Shown one piece after another: positions 19,103 to 26,418 of a stretch of 64,000 nt of DNA (positions are counted from its first letter, which is position 1; each line of letters starts with the position of its first letter). Below the pieces are notes generated by a model. It saw only the letters and a program-made list of their open reading frames with translations. It did no database searches and was not told the DNA's origin. The stretch comes from Desulfamplus magnetovallimortis. GTDB lineage: Bacteria; Desulfobacterota; Desulfobacteria; Desulfobacterales; Desulfobacteraceae. The translations under genes were made by a program, and so were the position numbers. The stretch covers positions 282,555 through 346,554 of the forward strand of contig NZ_LT828541.1 in the NCBI RefSeq assembly GCF_900170035.1, written 5' to 3'.

Positions 19103-20278
19103 ATGAGTGAGAAATACCTTGTTCAACCGGATCTCAAATTTATAGACGAGATAACAGGTTTTGGTGCAGAAACCCTTAAAAAGTGTTTTCAGTGCGCTAC
19201 ATGCTCTGTTGCCTGCCCTATTGCTCCGGAAAACAGCCCATTCCCCAGAAAAGAGATGATCGCCGCATCATGGGGTCTCAAGGATAAACTCATCGGTAAC
19301 GGTGATATATGGCTTTGCCATGAATGCGGAGACTGTTCTGATCTCTGCCCCAGAGGAGCAAGACCAGGTGATGTTCTGTCAGCAGTCAGATATGCTGCAA
19401 TAAACGAATATGCCCAGCCAAAGATTCTTGCCAATGCTGTCAAGGATCCCCAGAAACTCCCATTCCTCATTGCAATTCCTGCAATCTGGTTTGCCATTCT
19501 GGCTTATATAACAATGGCAGGTGGTGAGACAATGACAAAGCTTTTCCATAACTTCGGACTTGAGTGGTCCCATGGCGGTCATGATGTCATTGCCCATGCA
19601 AACTTTGTCTCTACCTGGCTTGTTGATATTACCTTTGTACCCCTTGCGGCATTTGTCGTTATCATATTTGCACTAAGCCTTAAAAATTTTATAAGCGACA
19701 TCCATGCAAATGCAGTTGCAGAGGGCAAAACTGATAAAACCACCATCGATCCAAAAGGATTTTTGCTGGCCATAAAAGACGTACTGCCGGTTATCTTCAA
19801 ACATGACAAGTTCAATGAGTGTGAGGCAAACCAGGACAGAGCAACTGCCCACATGATGGTCTTGTATGCATTCATAGGCCTTTTTGTTGTTACCAATATA
19901 TTCTTTGTGGTTCTCTATATTTTTCACATTCCAGGGCCATACTCCCAGCTTAATCCTGTCAAGTGGCTTGCCAACATAAGCGGTGCAGCCCTTGTAATAG
20001 GAAGCGCACTTATGATCAAAAATCGTCTGAGTAAAAAAGATCAGGTATCTTCCTACAAAGACTGGTATATTCTTGGTCTTGTATTTGCCCTTGGTGCAAC
20101 AGGTCTTCTGACAGAAATGACACGACTTGCAGGATCAGAGTACCTTACCTATTTCATGTATTATCTGCATCTGATTGCCATATTCAACCTCTTTGCCTTC
20201 CTGCCTTTCTCAAAAATGGCTCATCTTGTTTACAGGGTGACGGCAATGGCATATGCATCATATGGAAACAGAAAATAA
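19103..20278 (+). CDS. qmoC: Quinone-interacting oxidoreductase complex, membrane subunit QmoC
   Basis: 391 residues. The N-terminal HdrC-like ferredoxin domain has CFQCATCSVACP and CHECGDCSDLCP. The C-terminal part is a HdrE/NarI-like membrane domain with six hydrophobic helices (for example FLIAIPAIWFAILAYITMAG and LIAIFNLFAFLPF) and several helix histidines able to ligate heme b. It is the quinol-oxidising anchor of Qmo. A GGAGG ribosome site precedes the ATG. It is separated from qmoB by 268 bases and a terminator, so it likely has its own promoter in that gap, though no clear one was found. Confidence 0.96.
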   Translation: MSEKYLVQPDLKFIDEITGFGAETLKKCFQCATCSVACPIAPENSPFPRKEMIAASWGLKDKLIGNGDIWLCHECGDCSDLCPRGARPGDVLSAVRYAAINEYAQPKILANAVKDPQKLPFLIAIPAIWFAILAYITMAGGETMTKLFHNFGLEWSHGGHDVIAHANFVSTWLVDITFVPLAAFVVIIFALSLKNFISDIHANAVAEGKTDKTTIDPKGFLLAIKDVLPVIFKHDKFNECEANQDRATAHMMVLYAFIGLFVVTNIFFVVLYIFHIPGPYSQLNPVKWLANISGAALVIGSALMIKNRLSKKDQVSSYKDWYILGLVFALGATGLLTEMTRLAGSEYLTYFMYYLHLIAIFNLFAFLPFSKMAHLVYRVTAMAYASYGNRK

Positions 20279-20321
20279 ACATTCATTGTCTTACAGATAG
20301 AAATTCAATGATTTTACAAAG

Positions 20322-20359
20322 AGGGAAAGCTTCTTGAATGAGTGCTTTCCCTTTTTTTT
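20322..20359 (+). terminator. Intrinsic terminator after qmoC
   Basis: AGGGAAAGC pairs with GCTTTCCCT around a 13-base loop, followed by a run of seven or more T. Confidence 0.88.
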
Positions 20360-20420
20360 ATCAATTTTTTTATCAAGTCACTTCTTTTACTTGATTTTTT
20401 TTTCTACTCTATATAGTATT

Positions 20421-20492
20421 AATGAGTGACGATATTTGAACGGTGGCCACTGTTCTAATGAGTGACCATATTTGAACTGTGGCCACCGTTCA
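20421..20492 (+). promoter_or_regulatory. Two direct 36-bp repeats, each with an 18-bp near-palindrome
   Basis: Each copy begins AATGAGTGAC and carries a near-perfect palindrome: GAACGGTGGCCACTGTTC at 20438-20455 and GAACTGTGGCCACCGTTC at 20474-20491. The two palindromes are mutually reverse complementary (compensated). Their placement between the qmoC terminator and the cold-shock gene suggests tandem operator sites or a structured leader. No known regulator consensus is recognised. Confidence 0.5.
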
Positions 20493-20600
20493 ATTTCAAA
20501 TTTGCTTTAGCCTACCGGTTGCAGTCGTTTTGTCTGCAAATGTGCAAGGTGTGGAATGGTGTAAAAAACGATGTTTGATATTTTTTAAGGAGGTAGAAGT

Positions 20601-20801
20601 TTGGCACAAGGAACAGTAAAATGGTTTAGCGACAAAAAAGGATTCGGGTTTATTGAGCAGGATAATGGAAGTGATGTTTTTGTGCATCATTCAGCTATTA
20701 ATATGCCTGGATTCAAGACCCTTTCAGAGGGTGAAAGAGTAACATTTGATATTGAAGAGAATGAGAGAGGTCCGGCTGCCAAAAATGTAGTCAAGCAGTA
20801 A
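20601..20801 (+). CDS. Cold-shock domain protein (CspA family)
   Basis: 66 residues, the full CspA length. RNP1 (KGFGFIEQ) and RNP2 (DVFVHHSAI) nucleic-acid-binding motifs are intact, and the sequence is a single OB-fold barrel. The start is TTG at 20601, placed by AAGGAGG seven bases upstream; no ATG is available. It is an RNA chaperone or antiterminator. The leader is over 100 bases and may be structured, as in other csp genes. A perfect terminator follows. Confidence 0.95.
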   Translation: MAQGTVKWFSDKKGFGFIEQDNGSDVFVHHSAINMPGFKTLSEGERVTFDIEENERGPAAKNVVKQ

Positions 20802-20832
20802 AATCCTCCTGAAAAACATCAATAAAACAATC

Positions 20833-20875
20833 AAGGGTATGGAAAATAATTAAAATTTTCCATACCCTTTTTTTT
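20833..20875 (+). terminator. Intrinsic terminator after the cold-shock gene
   Basis: AAGGGTATGGAAAAT pairs perfectly with ATTTTCCATACCCTT around a 7-base loop and is followed by a T run. Confidence 0.9.
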
Positions 20876-20983
20876 GTAATAACTGTCATAAAGCGTTTTA
20901 TATTAGAAAACTTTTAGTAACATACTGATATATAAAGACTTTAGTGCATCTTTGAGGCAGAGAGGTCTGCTATAGTTATTATT

Positions 20984-21170
20984 TGCTCAAAATCGACATC
21001 TTATTGCTTTTTCAGAAGTTATTGCATTTGTCTGAATCAGGATAGCCAGGATGGATAGGATGCTCAAGATAGATAATCCTGCATTATCCTGTTAATCCTG
21101 GAAATCCTGGGAATCCTGATTCAGACAGTGTTGACAAGGCTTAAAAGATCATAAGTATCGACTTTGAGTA
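20984..21170. repeat. Repeat family G, 190-bp palindrome with ATCCTG core
   Basis: The left arm (20984-21043, starting GCTCAAAATCGACATCTTAT) and right arm (21112-21170, ending ATCGACTTTGAGTAT) are imperfect inverted repeats sharing TGTCTGAATCAGGAT and its complement. The middle holds repeated ATCCTG units (ATTATCCTGTTAATCCTGGA and on). Similar ATCCTG strings are known as dispersed elements in several bacterial phyla. The rest of 20876-21256 shows no gene. Confidence 0.7.
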
Positions 21171-21256
21171 TATAACTATCCAGAGAGACATCTCCCATCA
21201 CTGACGATTTCTCTTAGCAAGAGCTAACATGGCATTAGAGTTTTAAAAGGGATATC

Positions 21257-22618
21257 ATGCAACCTGATAAACTTTCCGGCATAAATCTTTACAACAAACT
21301 TCCTCAAGATCACCAGAAATGGCTTATGTCACTTTCCAAGGCACACCCATTCTCCTTCCAACATTTAAAGATGCTCACTGAATACACCGTTGACATGATA
21401 TGCTGGGGTACAGCCTCTCTGGAACAGTTTTATGATCCTGAAGCAGTGGAGAACATAAAGGGAAAGCAGTCAGGCGCTGTTATTTTTGAGCAACTACGCA
21501 AAGGCTATGAGTCACTCAAAAACCAGAAGAAACATTATCCTGCAAAAGAATATTTTGCCCAAAACGAATATCAATTACCTGATAAAACTTCCTATGAATT
21601 TGCTGATAATATTGAACATCAACTACGTGATAAAAGAGAATATCAATTTAATGAAAAAGATGAACGTCAATTTCCTGAAGAGAGAATAATTGAGATAGCT
21701 CTTAAGGGAACAATTATGGGGCAGTGCCCGGTTGCCTCTGAAAAAACCCGCTGTTGCAACCTTAAAACCCTGGATGCTGTCCAGCAGTGCGGGTTTGATT
21801 GCAGTTACTGCTCCATTCAATCATTTTACCATGGAGACCAGGTTCGTTTTATCCGAAACCTTCCGGCACACCTTGGTACCCTGAAGATAGACAGAAAAAA
21901 AAAATATCACATCGGCACCGGCCAATCTTCAGACTCACTTATGTGGGGTAACCGTTTTGGCCTTCTTGACTCCCTTTGCAGGTTTGCAAGGAGATATCCC
22001 AACGTAATTCTTGAGATGAAATCCAAAAGCAGCAGAATTGACTACTTTTTGAAGCATAACCCTCCCTGGAATATCATTTTTACATGGTCTCTAAACACAC
22101 CTATTGTTATTGAAAGAGAGGAGAAAGGAACTGCAAACCTGAAGAAACGCCTTGAAAGTGCCAGAAAAATGGCGGACATGGGAAGCCCCGTTGGATTTCA
22201 TTTTCACCCCATTGTCTGGTATGAAGGATGGGAAGAGGACTATTACAATATTGTTACCTGCCTTATCAACGATTTTTCACCAGAAGAGATTGTCATGATC
22301 TCTCTTGGTACACTTACATTTATCAAGCCGGTTTTTGGCAAAATCAGGGAAAGAATGCTTAAAAGCTCCATTTTGCAGATGCCCATGGAGGTGTGTGCAA
22401 ACAAGATGAGTTACCCATTTGAGATCAAAAAAGAGCTTTTTTCCCATCTCTATAACTCTTTTCCGGACTCCTGGAAACGATCTGTTTTCTTTTATATGTG
22501 TATGGAAGATATAAACCTGTGGCAGCCGGTTTTTGGTAGATCATATGAATCCAATGCTCTTTTTGAAGCAGATATGCTTAAAAATTATGGGGAAAAAATC
22601 GAACAGCTCCGCAAATAA
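21257..22618 (+). CDS. Spore photoproduct lyase-like radical SAM protein
   Basis: 453 residues, longer than the roughly 340 of Bacillus SplB. The radical SAM cluster motif is CGFDCSYC (CX3CX2C), preceded by GQCPVASEKTRCCNLKTLD. YHIGTGQSSDSLMWG, ILEMKSKSS and GFHFHPIVWYEGWEEDY match the SPL-family barrel, and FFYMCMEDINLW carries a late cysteine near where SPL enzymes use one. Residues of about 95-150 are a low-complexity charged insertion of repeated EYQL-x-DK/EHQLRDK/EYQFNEK segments. In a non-sporulating sulfate reducer it may repair DNA lesions or modify another substrate. Function is inferred from family resemblance only. Confidence 0.82.
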   Translation: MQPDKLSGINLYNKLPQDHQKWLMSLSKAHPFSFQHLKMLTEYTVDMICWGTASLEQFYDPEAVENIKGKQSGAVIFEQLRKGYESLKNQKKHYPAKEYFAQNEYQLPDKTSYEFADNIEHQLRDKREYQFNEKDERQFPEERIIEIALKGTIMGQCPVASEKTRCCNLKTLDAVQQCGFDCSYCSIQSFYHGDQVRFIRNLPAHLGTLKIDRKKKYHIGTGQSSDSLMWGNRFGLLDSLCRFARRYPNVILEMKSKSSRIDYFLKHNPPWNIIFTWSLNTPIVIEREEKGTANLKKRLESARKMADMGSPVGFHFHPIVWYEGWEEDYYNIVTCLINDFSPEEIVMISLGTLTFIKPVFGKIRERMLKSSILQMPMEVCANKMSYPFEIKKELFSHLYNSFPDSWKRSVFFYMCMEDINLWQPVFGRSYESNALFEADMLKNYGEKIEQLRK

Positions 22619-22631
22619 TCAAACAAGGAAC

Positions 22632-22727
22632 AAGTGCCCCTTCAAGTTGAAACTGTCGGGTGATTTGCGAGTGAAATCAAAGGTTAAAGGGTTGTTCTAC
22701 CCGACAATCAAACATTTAAAGAACACA
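22632..22727. repeat. Repeat family E, copy 2
   Basis: Left arm AGTGCCCCTTCAAG...ACTGTCGGGT and right arm ACCCGACAATCAAAC...AAAGAACAC form a long inverted repeat, so the RNA would fold into a hairpin downstream of the radical SAM gene. Confidence 0.78.
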
Positions 22728-22746
22728 AGCTCCTTTATCACTTTTT

Positions 22747-23583
22747 TTAGTACAATTTCCTTTTATTCAGCAATCCCTGTATATCCTCAAGCTCTGAGAT
22801 AACATCATTTATCCTAACAACAATCATGGAACTTCTGGTTTTGGGATACAAAATTTTGTACAGATTGGAAAAGCGCAATGTATGCGGCTTATAGAGGGAT
22901 TCTTCAAGCTGGAGAGGCAAAAAGGCATCTTCATAATTTATGCCTGTCTCAAATAATTCTTCATTCATTATCCGCCATTTTGTGGCTTCATCTGCCTGAT
23001 AAAAATAGCAGTGTTTTCCATCCGGAGATCTTTTAAATATTGATTGATGGCGATTCAAAAACAATATTCTTCTCTCTTCAAGAAACTCCTGAACCTCATG
23101 TTTCAACTCTTTGAGAAAAGAGATTTCAACACTGTTTTTTCCAAAATTCTTTTTAATAAAATAGGCAAGCTCCTGAGAGTCTCTGCGGGTAAGTTCCCAC
23201 CTGCTTATCCGGTTTCCTGTAACCTCCTTCTCATGGGAAAACTCCTGGGACATCTTACCTATTTTCTCGAGAAGAACCGGATGAAGTACCATCTGAATTT
23301 TCAGGCCAATAAGAAATCTTTCTGACAGTATGGTGCTGTACTCAAGGCGTTTGTTATCATTCTCTTCAAGGTATGCATCAATTCTTTTGCAGAAATAGGG
23401 AAGTTTTTTATAAGTAAAAAAATGTTGCTTTGATTTGCGGCGTCCACGTTCAATGCTCCATAGGATTTTACCAATCTCATTCCATAGGGACTCTTTATGA
23501 CAGGAGATGGAAAATGATTTTATCATATTTATCATGTCACCAAATTCAATCTGGCTGCCACTATGATACTGTTGTTTTTCCAT
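22747..23583 (-). CDS. Hypothetical protein, no recognised domain
   Basis: 278 residues from the ATG at 23583 (MEKQQYHSG); an in-frame GTG at 23604 would add seven residues encoded entirely by a family B repeat. The sequence is helical, basic and lysine-rich, with EFLEERRILFLNRHQS and YKILYPKTRSSMIVVRINDV as its most ordered parts. No signal peptide or membrane helix is seen. It probably forms a unit with the 107-residue gene upstream. The ribosome site is poor because the repeat abuts the start, so a later start such as the M in FGDMINMIKSF is possible. No function can be assigned. Confidence 0.55.
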   Translation of the reverse strand: MEKQQYHSGSQIEFGDMINMIKSFSISCHKESLWNEIGKILWSIERGRRKSKQHFFTYKKLPYFCKRIDAYLEENDNKRLEYSTILSERFLIGLKIQMVLHPVLLEKIGKMSQEFSHEKEVTGNRISRWELTRRDSQELAYFIKKNFGKNSVEISFLKELKHEVQEFLEERRILFLNRHQSIFKRSPDGKHCYFYQADEATKWRIMNEELFETGINYEDAFLPLQLEESLYKPHTLRFSNLYKILYPKTRSSMIVVRINDVISELEDIQGLLNKRKLY

Positions 23584-23584
23584 A

Positions 23585-23665
23585 AACGTACATGGCGGAT
23601 TCACGCCACAATCGAAAAGACGAAAGTCGTTTTAAAAACAGGCTGTTACCGAGACTTTCATATAA
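23585..23665 (+). repeat. Repeat family B, copy 1
   Basis: Begins AACGTACATGGCGGAT, then CGCCACAATCGAAAAGACGA, then AAAGTCG...ACAGGCTGTTACCGAGACTTTCATATA. GAAAGTC and GACTTTC pair, as do GGCG and CGCC. The repeat lies between the two minus-strand hypothetical genes and directly touches the start codon of the downstream one. Confidence 0.85.
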
Positions 23666-23698
23666 AAAAAGCTATAAAGGCCAGAGTGTGCTGCTTAA

Positions 23699-24022
23699 TC
23701 ACTTTCTGTCTTTTCCGGTTAAAATTTCATACATTTTTAAACGGATCAAAGTCATATTATCCATCTCTTCAACATCTGGCAACGATTTAAGAGCCATCTT
23801 TTTTAACTGGGTATATTCAGAGGGATAGAGAGTATCTAAGGCAATAGAAATATGATTCTGCAAGTCAAATACACTTTTATTATTACCTTCCATTTTAAAT
23901 ATAAAAGGCAATTCAGGCTGTATCCATAACTGAAACGCCCTGCACCTGCGTCTGAAGAAGCAGGTTCTGCACTCCATCTCTCTTGTAATTTGCTTTCTCT
24001 TTCTGAAACAGTGGATATTCAC
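23699..24022 (-). CDS. Small cysteine-containing hypothetical protein
   Basis: 107 residues, starting at a GTG (24022) behind GGATGGAAGGAC. The N-terminus is basic with a cysteine cluster (CFRKRKQITREMECRTCFF then RRRC), giving C-X13-C-X2-C-X5-C, which could bind a metal. The C-terminal half is helical (ALDTLYPSEYTQLKKMALKS). It lies just upstream of the other unknown minus-strand gene, with one family B repeat between. No family is recognised. The length, cysteine spacing and ribosome site support a real gene. Confidence 0.45.
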   Translation of the reverse strand: MNIHCFRKRKQITREMECRTCFFRRRCRAFQLWIQPELPFIFKMEGNNKSVFDLQNHISIALDTLYPSEYTQLKKMALKSLPDVEEMDNMTLIRLKMYEILTGKDRK

Positions 24023-24413
24023 GTCCTTCCATCCTCATTTGCTAAGCCGATCTGGACAAGCCAGCACAAAAAAGGGCCTTGTGGATTCATTTGACAAAAT
24101 AGCACAAAAATCAGGCATCATCCAGATCATGCCAGAAATACCTTACATTTTTTTTCATGAATGATTTCTCCTAATCACCTGATAATCCATTAAAATAAGA
24201 ACAAAAAAGATCATACCATCCATTTTCAATGAAGTCACAGTAAAATTTAGCCGATAATATTCTTATGAGCAGGAAAATCTGCCCATGCCTTTAAATAGCA
24301 ACGTCAAAATGACGACACATGGCGGCAAAATATTCCTATCATCCATAGTGCTTTGGGCTATCATTTTTAATAACATACTGAATTATTTATCCATACCGCT
24401 CACATAAAAAAGA
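24023..24413. other. Intergenic region with no recognised gene
   Basis: About 390 AT-rich bases between divergent genes. A TCAAAATGACG/CGACACATGGCGGC stretch near 24304-24328 recalls the start of family B but does not continue. Upstream activator sites for the sigma54-like promoter at 24414 would be expected here; none is identified. Confidence 0.35.
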
Positions 24414-24429
24414 TGGCATCCTTATTGCA
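24414..24429 (+). promoter_or_regulatory. Sigma54-like promoter for the diguanylate cyclase gene
   Basis: TGGCATCCTTATTGCA matches the -24/-12 consensus, with GG (24415-24416) and GC (24427-24428) exactly ten bases apart. The start site would be near 24440, about 35 bases before the ATG. Confidence 0.65.
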
Positions 24430-24474
24430 TGATTATATTTGCAACTGACAACTGAATATGGAGAGGTAAAAACG

Positions 24475-25557
24475 ATGAAAGTTGAACTTAAAAAAATATT
24501 CCAGGTAATGCCACTTTTTTTTAATGCTCTGGCAAGGGAAGCTGAACATAAAAAACTCACCAGACATATAATCAACTTGAATCAGCAGAACAGCACCCAG
24601 GCAATCATAAATGAAATGTCGGTGTGCCTTAAGGATATCCTTAACTACCGCCTTTTTGCATTTGTCATACAGAGAGAAAACGGAATTGATGTATGGCTTG
24701 ATCCCAGAATGTACAGAAAATCCCTTGAAGCAGTACTGATGGAAGATTTCCAACTGCACACGCCATCTGCTATTCATTATATGAACCACACCTTTCATGT
24801 TGATGAACAAGAGCAGGAATTCAATATGGAGAACCTTTTATCATATTACGTAAATGAAGGGGTTTGTCAGGCAAAAATTTATATGCTCCCCAATAAGGAC
24901 ACATCATCATACAGCGAAGACATTATTCACATGCTTCTTCAGAGCACAGCCATTGCACTTGCAAAACAGATGAATATAGAACAGCTTACAAATGCGGCAA
25001 CTATAGATCCCCTGACAGGATGCTATAACAGAAGAGAATTTGAAAGCCAGATAAAAAAAGCAGTTGCTACTGCTAAACGCCAGAACACATCCCTGTCTCT
25101 GTTCATGTTTGATATTGATCATTTTAAAAAAGTGAATGATACTTACGGCCACCAGGCAGGGGATACTGTTCTGAAGGAAGTCGCAGCACTTGTACAGAAA
25201 AATATAAGAAGCAACGATGTGATTGCCCGATATGGCGGAGAGGAGTTTATAGGAATACTGCCTGCAACTGAAAAAAGAAAAGCAATGGAGCTTGCAGACC
25301 GGCTGCGACAGGCAATCGAAGCCAAAACCATAAATACGGATGTATCCCCTATAAATGTTACCGCAAGTTTTGGCGTTGCAACCATAACTCCCTACTATGA
25401 CACAACGGATTTTTCCGACATACTTGATTTGATTGAAGAGGCTGACTCCATGATGTACAAGGCAAAACTCAACGGTCGTAACACTGTTATGCCAGGGCTT
25501 CTCCAGGTTTGCGGAAGTTCAAGGGAAAAAACAGCAACAGCAACAGGAACCATATGA
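24475..25557 (+). CDS. Diguanylate cyclase with N-terminal sensor region
   Basis: 360 residues from the ATG at 24475, chosen because GGAGAGG lies ten bases upstream; an earlier in-frame start lacks such a site. Residues 1-185 are soluble and GAF-like (MSVCLKDILNYRLFAFVIQ), with no membrane segment. The GGDEF domain begins at DPLTGCYNRREFE. Its active site is RYGGEEFIGILP, and the inhibitory site RSND stands five residues before it, so product feedback by c-di-GMP is likely. The stop codon is contributed by the start of a family A repeat. A sigma54-like promoter suggests control by an NtrC-type activator. Confidence 0.92.
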   Translation: MKVELKKIFQVMPLFFNALAREAEHKKLTRHIINLNQQNSTQAIINEMSVCLKDILNYRLFAFVIQRENGIDVWLDPRMYRKSLEAVLMEDFQLHTPSAIHYMNHTFHVDEQEQEFNMENLLSYYVNEGVCQAKIYMLPNKDTSSYSEDIIHMLLQSTAIALAKQMNIEQLTNAATIDPLTGCYNRREFESQIKKAVATAKRQNTSLSLFMFDIDHFKKVNDTYGHQAGDTVLKEVAALVQKNIRSNDVIARYGGEEFIGILPATEKRKAMELADRLRQAIEAKTINTDVSPINVTASFGVATITPYYDTTDFSDILDLIEEADSMMYKAKLNGRNTVMPGLLQVCGSSREKTATATGTI

Positions 25558-25590
25558 ACTTAGCGCCCTTTGGGCGGACTTTTCCATAAA
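25556..25590 (+). repeat. Repeat family A, truncated copy 4
   Basis: GAACTTAGCGCCCTTTGGGC...CTTTTCCATAAA, only the first half of the 77-bp unit. Its leading TGAAC overlaps the stop codon of the cyclase gene. Confidence 0.75.
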
Positions 25591-25596
25591 CCCAAA

Positions 25597-25702
25597 GGAC
25601 ATCCTTCATATGACCATGAAAGTAGTTTACACTTTTTTGAGACTAATCCTGAAAAATGGGGATTTCATTTGAGAAAGTGTAAAGCGGGAAATGAAACATC
25701 CC
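25597..25702. repeat. Repeat family D, copy 2
   Basis: GGACATCCTTCATATGACCA on the left and GGGAAATGAAACATCCCC on the right, with TTTACACTTTTTT and its partner AAAGTGTAAA inside. It follows the truncated family A copy directly. Confidence 0.75.
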
Positions 25703-25761
25703 CCAAAAAGATTTTTCTGATTCTCTTGCCCCAAAAATCTATTCATCCTTATTAAATTAAC

Positions 25762-25797
25762 AAGCCGATACCCTGCAAAAGGGTATCGGCTTTTTTT
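25762..25797 (+). terminator. Intrinsic terminator
   Basis: AAGCCGATACCC pairs perfectly with GGGTATCGGCTT around TGCAAAA, followed by seven T. It closes the cyclase transcript. From here to 26081 the DNA is AT-rich and holds nothing recognised. Confidence 0.9.
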
Positions 25798-26081
25798 GCA
25801 AGATTCCCATTACCTGCTTGACATCCATGTTTGCCATGAACTATATATAATATTTCATGATACGTATTGAATTTATTGACACAAAAACATTATCAACAAA
25901 AAGAACATGAATGATTTTTGGATAAAATATTAGACTTCACATTCAACATCCATAACTATTCTATTTAACTTCAAAATCATTCTTCCATTAATTACTGGGC
26001 ATCTTTGATTTACTGTTTTACAGTTTCCTGAACATCTTTCCATTTTTCACGAATCTTGTTCAAAAAAATGTAAACTACTTT

Positions 26082-26168
26082 GGCATGTTTCATTTACCGC
26101 TTTACACTTTCAGGGACACCATTCCCATTTGTCGGGATTCTTCCTAAAAAAAGTGTAAACGGGCATGA
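26082..26168. repeat. Repeat family D, copy 3
   Basis: GGCATGTTTCATTTACCGC, then TTTACACTTTCAGGG, then AAAGTGTAAACGGGCATG. Just before it, at 26066-26080, a leftover AAATGTAAACTACTTT looks like the end of another, deleted copy. Confidence 0.75.
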
Positions 26169-26184
26169 TTGATTGCGTATCAAT

Positions 26185-26359
26185 CACCCCCAAATATAAA
26201 AATGATAGTCATTTTCACGGTAAACTACGTTGGGGATGAGATGAAAGATGCCACTACTTTGGGTAAATATTAAACCATCATGGCAGTATAGACAAAGCAT
26301 GCCTTGTCTATACTTCACCCCCCCATTATGAAAATGATGAGGGGTATTTTCACGGTAAA
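26185..26359. repeat. Repeat family C, two copies upstream of cheA
   Basis: Copies at 26185-26225 and 26316-26359 share CACCCCC, an A-rich ATAAAAATGAT or ATGAAAATGAT core, and TATTTTCACGGTAAA or CATTTTCACGGTAAA. The same pair of variants recurs at 55112-55216. The cores form small hairpins (AAAATGA/TCATTTT). Confidence 0.75.
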
Positions 26360-26418
26360 GATACCAAGTACTGTTCACTTTTTTTCAACCACCCAAATGG
26401 CGTCACAACAGAAGGATT

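Noticed and set aside
26184-26378. 64-residue minus-strand reading frame
   Set aside because: It is a translation of family C repeats; the same VYRENDYHFY phrase appears from the repeats at 55112.
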